A stretch of 64,000 nucleotides of DNA from Mycolicibacterium sp. lyk4-40-TYG-92 (GTDB lineage: Bacteria > Actinomycetota > Actinomycetes > Mycobacteriales > Mycobacteriaceae). Shown piece after piece: positions 19,062 to 28,871 of this stretch. A model generated the notes under the pieces. It saw only the letters and a program-made list of their open reading frames with translations. It did not search any database and was not told the origin of the DNA. The position numbers were made by a program, and so were the translations under genes. The stretch covers positions 310,001 to 374,000 of the forward strand of contig NZ_JARVRX010000010.1 of NCBI RefSeq assembly GCF_030209435.1, written 5' to 3'. How positions within the stretch are numbered: position 1 is the first letter of the stretch; every line of letters starts with the position of its first letter.

Positions 19062-20366
19062 ATGGCGCGCGTCGCTGAGGGGCTCGACAGTCCCGTGAGC
19101 GACACCGCCGAGATCGTCGTCCCGACGGTGACCAGTCGTCCACGAACGGGAACCGTTGTGGCGTACCTGATTATGATGTTCACGATCAATCTGGCCGCAA
19201 TGACACCGGCCCTTATGGGGTTGGCATTGAAGATCCAGATCGTCGAACCGCGGGACAAAGAGGGCGCCCTCGGTGCTGTGGTGGCTATCGGCTCCGTGGT
19301 CGGCATTGCCGCAGGCCCGGTCGCGGCATTGCTCAGCGACCGTTGCAGGCTCGGTTGGGGTCGGCGGCGTCCGTTCATCGTCGTCGGTGTCGCCTTCAGC
19401 GCGCTGGGGGCAGGACTGATGATTCCGGCGACGTCGGTTGCGATGGTGGGAGCCGGATGGGGGGTCGCGAGCGTTGGCGCAGCATGCGCGGGAGCCGGTA
19501 TCGGACCGTTCGTCGCGGAGGTGGTTCCGCCGGATCAGCGTGGTCGTGTCGCGGCGCTCGCGGGGATGGCCGTCCAGCTGGCGGGCGTTGCGGCCGCGCT
19601 TACTGGCGCGCTGTTGGCGTCAAAGGTAGTACTGCTGTTCGGGGTTCCGGTCGCCGTGCTGGCGGTCGGAAGTCTGGTGTATCTGGTAGCGGTGCCGGAC
19701 GGGGTCGTCGCCCGTCGGAGTTCGTCGCCTCCGCGGCCATCCCAGCGCAGTCAGATGGAGCAAATATTGTTCGGCCCCAACCTTTCTCGATTTGCATGGC
19801 TCTTGGCGGGCAAGTTCTTTATGCAGCTGGCTGTTGGATTTTTCACCACCTACCAACTGTATTTCGTCTTGGATCGATTCGGCATGGACCCGGCGCAGGC
19901 CGCGCACCAGATGGCTGTCCTTGCCGTAGTCGGCATCGCAGTGGCAGCTGCCTCCGCATTCGCCGCCGGTGCTGTTTCTGATCGCTTGGGGCGCCGTCAG
20001 CCCATGATCTATCTCGGCGGCAGTACGGTCGCCGCTGGCATGGTGGGAATTGCCTTGTCGCACAGCTTGTTGAGTTATGGCGTCGCGGTCATGGCAATGC
20101 TTGGCGGTATCGGCACATTCAGCGCGACCGACTTGGCCTTGGCGGCAGAGCTGATACCTGACGGCAGCGTGAATGTAGGCGGATCCATGGCGATGTACGC
20201 GATTGCCGGAGGTATGGCGACCTCAGTTGCTCCGCTGCTCGCTCCGATGATCCTGAGGACCGCCACGGACGGGGCCGGCTACACGACACTGTTTCTCGTA
20301 GCGTCGGTGAGTGCGGCCCTTACGATTCCAACCATTCGCATGACCGGGCGCCGTAGTGGTCGCTGA
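19062..20366 (+). CDS. Major facilitator superfamily transporter
   Basis: About 434 residues with 12 predicted hydrophobic helices. The cytoplasmic loop 2-3 motif is SDRCRLGWGRRRPFIVVG and the equivalent in the second half is SDRLGRRQP, both hallmarks of MFS carriers. The long central loop around residues 210-225 separates the halves. It is probably an exporter of the substrate or ligand of the neighbouring TetR. ATG 19062 has GAGAGGG upstream. It is divergent from the TetR gene across the 24-bp palindrome. Confidence 0.9.
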   Translation: MARVAEGLDSPVSDTAEIVVPTVTSRPRTGTVVAYLIMMFTINLAAMTPALMGLALKIQIVEPRDKEGALGAVVAIGSVVGIAAGPVAALLSDRCRLGWGRRRPFIVVGVAFSALGAGLMIPATSVAMVGAGWGVASVGAACAGAGIGPFVAEVVPPDQRGRVAALAGMAVQLAGVAAALTGALLASKVVLLFGVPVAVLAVGSLVYLVAVPDGVVARRSSSPPRPSQRSQMEQILFGPNLSRFAWLLAGKFFMQLAVGFFTTYQLYFVLDRFGMDPAQAAHQMAVLAVVGIAVAAASAFAAGAVSDRLGRRQPMIYLGGSTVAAGMVGIALSHSLLSYGVAVMAMLGGIGTFSATDLALAAELIPDGSVNVGGSMAMYAIAGGMATSVAPLLAPMILRTATDGAGYTTLFLVASVSAALTIPTIRMTGRRSGR

Positions 20367-20528
20367 GCACCCGCCATCTCGTAGCATGGTTGTCGATCGC
20401 TGGGCTTTCGCTTCCTGCTATATGCCACCGTATGGCCCTCAAAACGCTTTGTGAGTCAACGGTTGTCGCAGGACGGGATCGGAGAAATGAGCCCGATCTG
20501 CGTGGTCAACGGGGAGGGGCGGCTCCGG

Positions 20529-21209
20529 TCATGCGACATCCTTCTCGTCGGGGACCTCGGTTGCCTTGTGGGACTCTCCAACGGATTCGGCATGTCTATC
20601 CGTTTGCGTCAATGCGTCGACTATCAGGGCAAGTCGGTGCAGTAGGTCGTCGATGCTTATCCGATGTTGGCAAATGGCCGCGATGTTGGTTACCCAGACG
20701 TCGGTGAATAGCTCGGCGACGCTGCGGTGCAGGGGTGATGGTTCTCCGTCGGACATCGCTCTACAGAAGATATGGATGAGCTCCTCGCGCACCATCTCGG
20801 CCCGGGTGGAGGCCGCCGCCCCGTGCGCGTACACGTACGGTCGGATGACGGCTTCAGTGAATCCGGGAGTCGCGCACATTGAAGCGGTAAGTTTCCGGGC
20901 GAGTTCTAAAACCCTTTGGTGGCAGTTAAATTTACCGCTGCCGGTTTCCATTGTACTGGTGGAGAATTCGCGCAGCCATCGGAGCAGACATGCCAACAGA
21001 ATTTCATCTTTGGAAGTGAAGTACCTATACACAGTGCTTGGCGCCACACCTGCAGCCTCCGCGACTGTACGGATTTGGCAGTCAAAGGTGCCTCGTGCGG
21101 CCAATGTGGTGGCAGCTGCGACGATCCGTTCGTACCGTTCCGCGCGTCGGGCTAGGTCCTTCAAGCGCAGCGTGGACGACGCAGCGTACCCAGGACGACA
21201 CTGCGGCAT
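20529..21209 (-). CDS. TetR/AcrR-family regulator
   Basis: About 226 residues. HTH: AARGTFDCQIRTVAEAAGV, then APSTVYRYFTSKDEILLACL. The pattern and C-terminal region resemble the KstR-like group that controls cholesterol or fatty-acid catabolism in actinobacteria, but the ligand cannot be read. AAGGAG just upstream fixes the ATG at 21209; the frame extends further but without an RBS. It is convergent with the MFS gene and is the last intact gene before the tRNA scar. Confidence 0.88.
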   Translation of the reverse strand: MPQCRPGYAASSTLRLKDLARRAERYERIVAAATTLAARGTFDCQIRTVAEAAGVAPSTVYRYFTSKDEILLACLLRWLREFSTSTMETGSGKFNCHQRVLELARKLTASMCATPGFTEAVIRPYVYAHGAAASTRAEMVREELIHIFCRAMSDGEPSPLHRSVAELFTDVWVTNIAAICQHRISIDDLLHRLALIVDALTQTDRHAESVGESHKATEVPDEKDVA

Positions 21210-21843
21210 CGTCAGCTCCTTCTGTAGGCGTCGATGTGAAGACGTTCTCGCGGCATGTTGGCGGTTGCCGCCTTCCATCCAGCCAGGCCGACGACGTCGG
21301 GCGGCAGTGAATTACCCGGTGACTGGGATGCGATGAAAGGGCGGAGCGCGCGCTGCGCTCGACGGTTGGCAGTGGTGTTACTCGGAAAGCAGGCTATTTG
21401 GACTGAGCGCCGAGCAATTCCCGCGTCAGCTGTTGGGTCTCCAGAAGTACTGCGGCCCGATCGGCGCGATTGCTGTGGGCAAGTGCCTCGCTGTCGGCGC
21501 CGGCGACGTGGACGGGGCTTTGGGGCACGTGGTGCAGTCCTTGTCGCGCCACATCGGCGGGGTTGCTGATGACCAGTCCAGTCTGATTCGCCGTGCGCGT
21601 GGAGGCAACGTCCCCGCTGTAGTCCTCGGCGATAGTGCGGTCACCGCAGTTGCGAAGGCACCGACGGGGGCGCAGACCAGACTCTTGACGGTTCGCTCGC
21701 CGGTTCCGTTGGGAACAGATTTGGGAACAAAACCTCACGAAACCACTGAAACTGGGCGTAACGGATGGGGCGTTTGTTGCACTGCAGAGACGCCTGATCT
21801 GGACAAATAAACCATCGGCGATCAGGTGAAACCGTCACCGGTC

Positions 21844-21888
21844 GGCTCATAACCCAGAGGTCGCAGGTTCGAATCCTGTCCCCGCTAC
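21844..21888 (+). other. 3' half of initiator tRNA-fMet: attachment-site scar
   Basis: The sequence starts at GG-CTCATAA-CCC (anticodon CAT in the loop; the GGG/CCC stem is the initiator signature, here only partly retained on the 5' side). It continues through an intact T-arm (GCAGG-TTCGAAT-CCTGT) to the acceptor strand CCCCGCT plus A. The D-arm and 5' acceptor strand are absent: upstream bases do not pair with the acceptor or the outer anticodon stem. Such 3' tRNA fragments are the att core left at the distal end of elements integrated in tRNA genes. Orientation puts the element on the left. Confidence 0.75.
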
Positions 21889-21902
21889 TAGCGAAAATGG
21901 TC

Positions 21903-21930
21903 CCCGGAGATTTCTCCGGGAGTCGTTTTT
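21903..21930 (+). terminator. Rho-independent terminator after the tRNA fragment
   Basis: CCCGGAGA (21903-21910) pairs with TCTCCGGG (21913-21920), followed by AGTCG and TTTTT. It is 15 bp after the tRNA 3' end and is presumably the native tRNA-fMet terminator, marking the right flank as original chromosome. Confidence 0.75.
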
Positions 21931-22078
21931 CATTGGCTCGGGACGCCATGTTCTTCGGCTGCGTATCGACCGGCAACGGGCTCAGCTGAGGTTCGCAGAG
22001 CTGACATCGAACCCGGCATCTAGTCTTGCGGGAATGTCCGGTTGATCGTTGCTGGCGTTACCGGCTAGGAGGGCGGGC

Positions 22079-23230
22079 ATGTCTCAGGACTGGTTGCTGG
22101 CGGTAAACCTGGGTTCATTCGCCATGGCCGGTATCGGGCTGCTCTTCGTCGTTCTCTGGAGTGTCGACCGCGACCGAAACAATGCTCTCGTGTTTGCCGG
22201 GTCCATCGGCTGTTACATCGCCGGAACGGTTGCGCTGTCGGTGGGTCTGCCGGCTGCGCTGGCGTCCTCGATCCATGGGGTCTTGTTTCCCGCTGCGATG
22301 CTCCTGCTGGCCGACGGTCTGCTGAGGCGGGTGGGGGATCGGGTGCCTCGCGCGCTGGTGCTCACCTATCTGCTCCCGATGGTTGTGATCGTCTGGTTCT
22401 TCGCCTACGTCTCACAGCTATTGGTCGGACGGGTGGTCAGTCAGAACCTCTTGACCGCGCTGTTGATGTTGGTGGTCGTCCGTCGGCTCTGGGAGCGAAT
22501 GCCGAGAACGGGACCGAACTGGGCCGCCCTCGCAGCGACCGCGGTATTCGGTTTCGCCCTGGGCATTGCCGTGATCGTGGCGCCGTTCTCGCCGATTCCA
22601 CGCGAGCTTGTGACACGGGCCGACCTCGACATTTATATGAGGACCGGTCTTGAGTTGTGCCTGATCGTGTCCAGCACGATTGTCCTGCCGAGTCTCATGG
22701 TCATGATGCTCGCCGTGACGGTCATCGACATCGCGCGGGAATTGCGGTCCCAGCGCGACTGCGACGAGCTGACCGGTCTGCTCAACCGCCGCGGCTTCAA
22801 CCGCCGAGCGGAAGCAATGCTCAGAACCGCTGAGCGCGCCGCGTTGGTCGTGGCGGACCTGGACCACTTCAAGGCGGTCAACGACACCGCGGGCCATTCC
22901 GGCGGGGACAAGGTGTTGATCGCGTTCGCGCGGATCCTGACCGATTCTGTGGATGGTCGGCAGCTCGTCGGCCGCATCGGTGGTGAGGAATTCGCGGTCC
23001 TTCTCGCCGGTACTGGATTGGACGACGCGGTCGGCTGGGCCGAAACGATTAGGACTCGAGTGGCCGCACACGCGGTCGATCTCAGCGGCGAGATCACCAG
23101 TGTGACGGCCAGTTTCGGGATCGCGTCGGGTGACCGCCAGTCGCAGCTGACCGACTTGGTCGAGGCGGCAGACAAGGCGCTCTACAAGGCCAAAGCTGCG
23201 GGGCGAAACCAGATATCCATCGGCCAGTGA
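22079..23230 (+). CDS. Membrane-bound diguanylate cyclase (GGDEF)
   Basis: About 383 residues. Residues 1-220 contain six to seven hydrophobic helices; a GGDEF domain follows (DELTGLLNRRGFNRR to the C-terminus). The active loop is GGEEF and the nucleotide region includes VADLDHFKAVND, so the cyclase should make c-di-GMP from GTP. The inhibitory I-site (RxxD five residues before GGEEF) is absent (RQLV instead), suggesting no product feedback. No EAL domain is fused. ATG 22079 has AGGAGG upstream. Confidence 0.9.
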   Translation: MSQDWLLAVNLGSFAMAGIGLLFVVLWSVDRDRNNALVFAGSIGCYIAGTVALSVGLPAALASSIHGVLFPAAMLLLADGLLRRVGDRVPRALVLTYLLPMVVIVWFFAYVSQLLVGRVVSQNLLTALLMLVVVRRLWERMPRTGPNWAALAATAVFGFALGIAVIVAPFSPIPRELVTRADLDIYMRTGLELCLIVSSTIVLPSLMVMMLAVTVIDIARELRSQRDCDELTGLLNRRGFNRRAEAMLRTAERAALVVADLDHFKAVNDTAGHSGGDKVLIAFARILTDSVDGRQLVGRIGGEEFAVLLAGTGLDDAVGWAETIRTRVAAHAVDLSGEITSVTASFGIASGDRQSQLTDLVEAADKALYKAKAAGRNQISIGQ

Positions 23231-23343
23231 CGTCGACTGCGTCGACGTGTTGACCCCGAGCTCGAGTTGTACTGCTCGCACATCAAGCGCAAGCTCACAA
23301 GCCCGCCAATAGTCGTGAGCAGCAACGGAACTCGACGAGTCGA

Positions 23344-25065
23344 TCAGCCCGCGAGCTCGATCGTTCCGCCCGGGATCGCGTCGATCAACATTCGGGTGTA
23401 GTCGGACGTCGGGTTCTCGTACACCTGGTCGGTCGGCCCGGAATCCACCACCTCGCCGCGGGACATCACGATCACGTTGTGGGCCATCTCCTTCACCACC
23501 GCCAGGTCGTGGGTGATGAACAGGTAGCTCAGGCCGAGCTCGTTCTGCAGCTCGCGCAGCAGCGTGAGGATCTGCGCCTGCACCAGGACGTCCAGCGCCG
23601 ACACTGCTTCGTCGCACACCACCACCTCGGGGTTGAGGGCGAGCGCGCGGGCGATGGCGACACGCTGCCGTTGGCCGCCGGACAGCTCGTTGGGGAAGCG
23701 CTGCATGACCGACTGCGGTAGCGCGACGAGGTCCAGCAGCTCCTTCACCCGTGCGGTGCGGGAGGCCTTGTCTCCTATGCCGTGGATGTTCAGCGGTTCG
23801 GCGATCGCGCGGTAGATGGAGTACATCGGGTCCAGCGACCCGTACGGGTTCTGGAACACCGGCTGCACCCGGCGGCGGAATTCCTTCGCGTCGGCGCCGC
23901 GCAGCGACGTGACGTCTTTCCCGTCGAAATGCACTGTGCCCGAGGTAGCTTCCAAGAGACCCAGCACCATGCGCGCCACCGTCGACTTTCCCGAGCCGGA
24001 CTCGCCGACCACCGCGGTGGTCGTCCCGCGCCGCAGGGTGAAACTGACGTCGTTCACGGCCCGAAAGGTGGAGCCGCCGCGGAACGGGACGGCGCCGCGG
24101 ATCGGGAAGTCCTTGACGAGGTTCGCCGCGACGAGCACGTCCTGAGGGCCGGACGACGCGTGCTGGGTGGTGCCGACCTTGATCGGCAGAGCCTGATCGC
24201 CGACGAGCTCGCCGTGGTCCAGGTCGCTGAGAGTCTTGCCGTGCGCACGCCGGGAAGCCAAGGAGGGCGCCGCGCGTACCAACCTCTTGGTGTACTCGTG
24301 GTGCGGGTCCTGCAGGATCTGCAGGGCGGGTCCCGACTCGACCACCCGCCCCTTGTACATGACGACCAGGTGGCTGGCGCGTTCCGCGGCCAGGCCGAGG
24401 TCGTGCGTGATGAGTAGGACCGCGGTGCCGAGCTCGGCGGTCAACGCCTCGAGATGGTCCAGGATCTGCCGCTGCACGGTCACGTCCAGGGCCGAGGTCG
24501 GCTCGTCGGCGATCAGCAGCTTCGGGCGGCACGCGAGTCCGATCGCGATCAGTGCCCGCTGACGCATGCCGCCCGAGTACTCGTGCGGGAACTGATTGAC
24601 CCGCTTGTCGGGGTCGCGCATGCCGGCCTCGCTGAGCAGCGCGATGGCGCGTTGGCGCGCGTCGCCCCGCTTCGCCGCGCCATTTGCCTGCAGGGTTTCG
24701 CGGATCTGGAATCCGACGCGCCACACCGGGTTGAGGTTGGTGTTGGGGTCCTGCGGGACCAGACCGATGCCGCTGCCCCGGATCTTCTCGAAGTCGCGAC
24801 GGGACGCAGTGGCCAAGTCCTGGCCGTCGAAGAGGATCTGACCGCCGGTCACCTTGCCGGTCCCCGGCAACAGGCCGAGCACCGCGGCGGCCGTGGTCGA
24901 TTTGCCCGACCCGGACTCTCCGACGATGGCGACTGTCTGCCCCGGGTAAACGGTGAGGCTCGCGTCTCGCACTGCGGGCACCGACTTGCCCTGTACCCGG
25001 AACGCGACCCGCAGGTCGCGGATGTCGAGCAGCGGCCCGGATCCGTCCTTGGACGTCTGGGTCAT
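23344..25065 (-). CDS. dppD: Dipeptide ABC transporter, fused double ATPase
   Basis: 573 residues with two ABC ATPase domains in one chain. The first has Walker A GESGSGKSTT and signature YSGGMRQR; the second has GESGSGKSTV and LSGGQRQR. Each is followed by an oligopeptide-transporter-type C-terminal extension. The two domains replace the separate D and F subunits of enteric dpp/opp, as in mycobacterial DppD (Rv3663c-like). The start ATG at 25065 overlaps the permease stop (ATGA). It is the last gene of the four-gene operon and powers peptide uptake. Confidence 0.93.
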   Translation of the reverse strand: MTQTSKDGSGPLLDIRDLRVAFRVQGKSVPAVRDASLTVYPGQTVAIVGESGSGKSTTAAAVLGLLPGTGKVTGGQILFDGQDLATASRRDFEKIRGSGIGLVPQDPNTNLNPVWRVGFQIRETLQANGAAKRGDARQRAIALLSEAGMRDPDKRVNQFPHEYSGGMRQRALIAIGLACRPKLLIADEPTSALDVTVQRQILDHLEALTAELGTAVLLITHDLGLAAERASHLVVMYKGRVVESGPALQILQDPHHEYTKRLVRAAPSLASRRAHGKTLSDLDHGELVGDQALPIKVGTTQHASSGPQDVLVAANLVKDFPIRGAVPFRGGSTFRAVNDVSFTLRRGTTTAVVGESGSGKSTVARMVLGLLEATSGTVHFDGKDVTSLRGADAKEFRRRVQPVFQNPYGSLDPMYSIYRAIAEPLNIHGIGDKASRTARVKELLDLVALPQSVMQRFPNELSGGQRQRVAIARALALNPEVVVCDEAVSALDVLVQAQILTLLRELQNELGLSYLFITHDLAVVKEMAHNVIVMSRGEVVDSGPTDQVYENPTSDYTRMLIDAIPGGTIELAG

Positions 25066-26024
25066 CAGCGGGTCCTCGCCTTCGGGTCCAGGGCGTCGCG
25101 CAGCACGTCACCGAGCATCATGAAGGTGAGCACGGTGATCGCCAGCGCTGCCGCCGGATAGAACAAGATAGGCGTGCCCTCCCGCAGCAACTGCTGCCCG
25201 GCCGCGATGTCAATGCCCCACGACACCGCCGTGGACGGTAGTCCGATGCCGAGATACGACAGAGTCGCTTCGGTGACGATGAAGATGCCCAGCGAGATGG
25301 TGCCGACCACGATCACCGGACCCAGCGCGTTGGGGATGACGTGGGTGAACAGGGTGCGAACCCGAGACGCTCCCAGTGAGCGCGCCGCCGTGATGAACTC
25401 CTCGCCGCGGACCGCGATCGCGGCCGATCGGGCGATGCGCGCGATCTGCGGCCAGCTGAAGATCGCGAGCACGATCACGACGGTGAACACGGTGCGGGAA
25501 CTGATCATCTGCATGGTGACCACTGCCGCCAGGATCAGCGGGATACCGAAGAAGATGTCCGCCAGCCGCGCGATCACCGAGTCGATCCAGCCACCGAAGA
25601 ACCCGGCAACGCTGCCGAGCAGGCCGCCGATCAGGACCACGACGATCGTGGTCAGCACACCCACCGCCACCGAAGCACGGGCACCGTAGATCGTTCGGGT
25701 GTAGATGTCGTACCCCTGCCGGTCGGTCCCGAACCAGTGCTCGGAGCTGGGCGGGAGCAGCGACTGCTCGAGCGAACCGTAATGCGGGTCCTGGCTGGTG
25801 AACAGTCCTGGGAAGAGCACGACGACCACGATCACCGCCAGCAGCATCATCGACACGATGAATTGCGGTTTGGTGCGCAGCTCCAGCCACGCCGACTTCC
25901 AGAAGCCGGCGGGATCCACGTCGGCGGCGACCGCGTCGACGGCGGCGACGCTGACCGCGTCGGGGCCGGCGACGAATCGCTCCTGGCCGGGGTACAGGGT
26001 GGGTCGGGCCGGGGTCTCAGGCAT
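25065..26024 (-). CDS. dppC: Dipeptide ABC transporter permease C
   Basis: About 319 residues, six hydrophobic helices, and the EAA loop EEFITAARSLGASRVRTLFT that contacts the ATPase. The N-terminal soluble part (about 65 residues) and the segment HWFGTDRQGYDIYTRTIYGA are typical of DppC/OppC. ATG 26024 overlaps the end of the DppB gene by eight bases and is preferred to the open extension upstream, which lies inside that gene. The order A-B-C-D matches the mycobacterial dpp operon rather than opp, where the substrate-binding gene comes last. Confidence 0.93.
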   Translation of the reverse strand: MPETPARPTLYPGQERFVAGPDAVSVAAVDAVAADVDPAGFWKSAWLELRTKPQFIVSMMLLAVIVVVVLFPGLFTSQDPHYGSLEQSLLPPSSEHWFGTDRQGYDIYTRTIYGARASVAVGVLTTIVVVLIGGLLGSVAGFFGGWIDSVIARLADIFFGIPLILAAVVTMQMISSRTVFTVVIVLAIFSWPQIARIARSAAIAVRGEEFITAARSLGASRVRTLFTHVIPNALGPVIVVGTISLGIFIVTEATLSYLGIGLPSTAVSWGIDIAAGQQLLREGTPILFYPAAALAITVLTFMMLGDVLRDALDPKARTR

Positions 26025-26943
26025 AGCGGATCCTCGGGTCGAGGGCGGCGTAGAGCAGGTCGACCACCACGTTGGACGCCAGGTAGATGAGCACAAGCAC
26101 GGTGACGAAGGACACGACGGTCGACGACTCGCCCCGGATCACCGCCTGATAGATGGTTCCGCCCACTCCTGGAATGTTGAAGATGCCCTCGGTGACGATC
26201 GCGCCGCCCATCAGCACACCGAGGTCGGCGCCGAGAAACGTCACCACCGGGATCAGCGAGTTGCGAAGCACGTGGACCACGATCACCCGTGGGCGGGACA
26301 GCCCCTTCGCCGTGGCGGTACGCACGTAGTCCGCCGACAGGTTCTCCGCGATCGACGAGCGGGTCAGCCGGACAACATAGGCGAACGACACCGCACCGAG
26401 CACGAATCCCGGCAGCAGCAGGTGATAGAGGTCGAGGTGGCCGCCGACGGTGACGGGGACGAGCTGCCAGCGCACACCGAACAGGTACTGAGCCGCAAAG
26501 CCGATCACGAAGATCGGAACAGCGACGATGAGAAGCGTGACGATCAGGATCGTGGTGTCGAACCATTTTCCCTTGTTCAGACCCGCGAGCACACCGAACG
26601 TCACACCGAACGCCGCCTCGACGGCCATCGCGATGAGCGCGAGGTCGACCGTGACGGGGAAGGCGCGTTTCATCACGTCGAACACCGGTTGGCCCGAGAA
26701 GGACGTGCCGAAGTCCAGCCGGAACACGCCGCTGATGTAGTGCCAATACTGCAGGTAGAACGGCTGATCCAGGTGATACTGCGCGCGTAGCGTCGCGATC
26801 AGTGCGGGCGACATGGGCTTGCCGCCGCCCAGCGCGGAGATCGGGTCGGCGGGCAGCAGGAAGACGAGCGTATAGATCAGGAAAGTGGCGCCGAAGAACA
26901 CGATCACCAGCTGTCCGGCCCGGCTCAATGCGTATCTCAGCAT
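26017..26943 (-). CDS. dppB: Dipeptide ABC transporter permease B
   Basis: 308 residues, six hydrophobic helices. The start MLRYALSRAGQLVIVFFGATF, the segment DFGTSFSGQPVF and the EAA loop DYVRTATAKGLSRPRVIVVH are characteristic of DppB/OppB permeases. It starts three bases after the stop of the binding-protein gene and overlaps the next permease gene, so the four genes form one transcription unit. With DppC it forms the membrane channel. Confidence 0.93.
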   Translation of the reverse strand: MLRYALSRAGQLVIVFFGATFLIYTLVFLLPADPISALGGGKPMSPALIATLRAQYHLDQPFYLQYWHYISGVFRLDFGTSFSGQPVFDVMKRAFPVTVDLALIAMAVEAAFGVTFGVLAGLNKGKWFDTTILIVTLLIVAVPIFVIGFAAQYLFGVRWQLVPVTVGGHLDLYHLLLPGFVLGAVSFAYVVRLTRSSIAENLSADYVRTATAKGLSRPRVIVVHVLRNSLIPVVTFLGADLGVLMGGAIVTEGIFNIPGVGGTIYQAVIRGESSTVVSFVTVLVLIYLASNVVVDLLYAALDPRIRYA

Positions 26944-26946
26944 CGG

Positions 26947-28593
26947 TTATCCCTTGGTGTTCTCGGCGACGTCGCCTTTGGTGATCTGGGTGAAATCAGC
27001 GAGGCCGTTCCAGGTCAGCTGGGCCGTCACACCCGGCCCGACGCCGCCGGCAGCGGTGTAGTCCCAGAGCGGGATCACCGGGAGATCGTGCAGGAGGATC
27101 GCCTGGGCCTGATTGACCAGCGCATACGACTGGTTCGGATCGAGCGCCCGCTCGGCCTCGGTCAGCTTCGCGTCGAATGCCGGTGAACTGTAGACCGGAT
27201 CGTTGGAGCCCGCGCCGGTCACGAACTGGGGCTGGAGGAACTCGATCATCGACGGGTAGTCGCCCTGCCACCCGCTCCGGAACGCGGTCCGAATGGTCCG
27301 CTTGGTGATTGCGTCCCGGACCTGCTTGAACGTCGGCTGCGGAGCGCCGTGGGCGTCGATGCCGAGCGTGTTCTTGAGCTGGTTCGACAACGCGTCCACC
27401 CACACCTGATGATCGCCGTCGGAGTTGTACGCGACCTCGAAGGAACCCGACCACGGGGCGATCGCGTCAGCCTGCGCCCACAGCTGCTTGGCTCTGACCG
27501 GATCGAACTTCAGCACATCGTTGCCCGGGATGTTCGGGTCCCAGCCGGGGAGCGACCGGGCGGTGAAGTCCTGCGCCGCGCCGCGGGCGCCGCGGAAGAT
27601 CGCCTTGATGATTTCGGGCCGGTTGATCGCCATCGAAATCGCCGCGCGTCGAAGGCGCCCCTCCTCGCCGCTGAAATGCGGCAGGTAGTAGGGGATTCCG
27701 AGCTGCAGATTCTGGGCAGTCGGTTTGGTCAACGCCCGGCTGCCGAGCACCTTCTTATATGTGCCCAACGCACTTACCGGCACCGTGTCGAGTACGTCGA
27801 GGTTGCCGGACTCGAGGTCGGTGTACGCGGTGTCGAAGCTGCTGTAGAAGATGAAGCTCAGGCCGCCGTTCTTCGGCTTGTCCGGACCCTTGTAATTCGG
27901 ATTCCGCACCACGTCGAGTTTGACGTTGTGCAGCCAGGCGTCCGGGCCCTTCAGCATGTATGGGCCGTTCCCGACGGGATGCTCGCCGAACTTGGCCGCG
28001 CCCGCGGTGAAGAACACGTCGGGCAATGGCTTGAACGGTGTGAACCCGAGCCCCAGCTTGAAGTCGATGTTGGGGCTGGCGAGGCGCACCGTGAAGGTGT
28101 AGTCGTCCACCACCTTCAAGCCCGACATCTCGGTCAGCGGGGAACCCTCGGCGGCGACGGCGTCGTATCCCTCGATCGGTGAGAAGAAGCTCTGCTGCAG
28201 CTGCCCATTGACGGTGGCCGCACCGAAATTCCATGCGCGGACGTAGTTTTCGGCCCGCACCGGAGTGCCGTCGGTGAAGGTCCAGTCCCGCTTGAGGTGA
28301 ACGGTGTAGTGCTGGTTGTCAGTGGTGTCCACGGACTCCGCGTTCGCCAGTACCGGGGTGCCGTCAGCGGTGTAGCTGTAGAGCCCGGTGAACAACGAAT
28401 CGACGATGCGACCGCCCATGTTCTCGTTGGTGTTGGTGGGCACCAGACCGTTCTGTGGCTCGCCGCCGTTGACGGTGATGATCGCGTCCGGGCCGGTGCC
28501 GTAGTTGCCGCGCGCGCCGTCCAGGCTGCATGCCGACGCGGCGAGCACCACGGCCGTCGCCGCCGCGCACAATGCCCTTGCTGCCCATTTCAC
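26947..28593 (-). CDS. dppA: Dipeptide-binding lipoprotein
   Basis: 548 residues of solute-binding family 5. The signal peptide ends with the lipobox LAASAC (lipidated Cys about residue 22). The domain shows LFTGLYSYTADGTPVLA, VGNGPYML and YNSDGDHQ, standard for DppA/OppA. It captures peptides outside the membrane and hands them to DppBC. The GTG start at 28593 has GGAGG upstream. Mycobacterial DppA proteins can also bind haem with the help of this transporter; the sequence does not show whether this one does. Confidence 0.92.
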   Translation of the reverse strand: MKWAARALCAAATAVVLAASACSLDGARGNYGTGPDAIITVNGGEPQNGLVPTNTNENMGGRIVDSLFTGLYSYTADGTPVLANAESVDTTDNQHYTVHLKRDWTFTDGTPVRAENYVRAWNFGAATVNGQLQQSFFSPIEGYDAVAAEGSPLTEMSGLKVVDDYTFTVRLASPNIDFKLGLGFTPFKPLPDVFFTAGAAKFGEHPVGNGPYMLKGPDAWLHNVKLDVVRNPNYKGPDKPKNGGLSFIFYSSFDTAYTDLESGNLDVLDTVPVSALGTYKKVLGSRALTKPTAQNLQLGIPYYLPHFSGEEGRLRRAAISMAINRPEIIKAIFRGARGAAQDFTARSLPGWDPNIPGNDVLKFDPVRAKQLWAQADAIAPWSGSFEVAYNSDGDHQVWVDALSNQLKNTLGIDAHGAPQPTFKQVRDAITKRTIRTAFRSGWQGDYPSMIEFLQPQFVTGAGSNDPVYSSPAFDAKLTEAERALDPNQSYALVNQAQAILLHDLPVIPLWDYTAAGGVGPGVTAQLTWNGLADFTQITKGDVAENTKG

Positions 28594-28871
28594 TTCGGAA
28601 CCTCCGATCGCGGGTCTTCACATTCCCACAGGTCGATCCCGTCGGCCATGCAGGAACGCCAGGTGTGAGCCGTCGTGGTCGAAAAGCGTGGGATCGTGCG
28701 GCACGAAACGAGATCGTTTTGCGCATCGGTCTGTCCGTGCGCTCACACGCTCCGGCCGGCAACGTCGACGAATTCGAAGTGCTCGATTCCCTTGTGCGAC
28801 AGTCGATCACGAGGAGGGTCGAGCGCGGTAACCGAGATCTGATGCGCGCCCTTGGCGCGCCCTATCGTCCA

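Larger units (their letters stand above)
21210..22078. other. Island-end region around the tRNA scar
   Basis: No recognisable gene lies between the TetR gene and the diguanylate cyclase. A minus-strand frame at 21394-21738 (115 codons, ending in ALAHSNRADRAAVLLETQQ) has coding-like composition but no family I recognise. No integrase is present. The tRNA 3' half and its terminator lie at 21844-21930. Confidence 0.5.

Noticed and set aside
21844..21888. Complete tRNA gene
   Set aside because: The 5' half does not exist: upstream bases do not form an acceptor stem, D-arm or full anticodon stem.
21641..21976. Minus-strand ORF containing GDRIRTCDLWV
   Set aside because: This peptide is the well-known false translation of tRNA antisense sequence and lies across the tRNA fragment and terminator.
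22418..25111. Very long minus-strand ORF of 897 codons across the GGDEF and dppD genes
   Set aside because: It is a GC-driven shadow frame rich in Arg/Pro; the genes on both strands are clear families in other frames.
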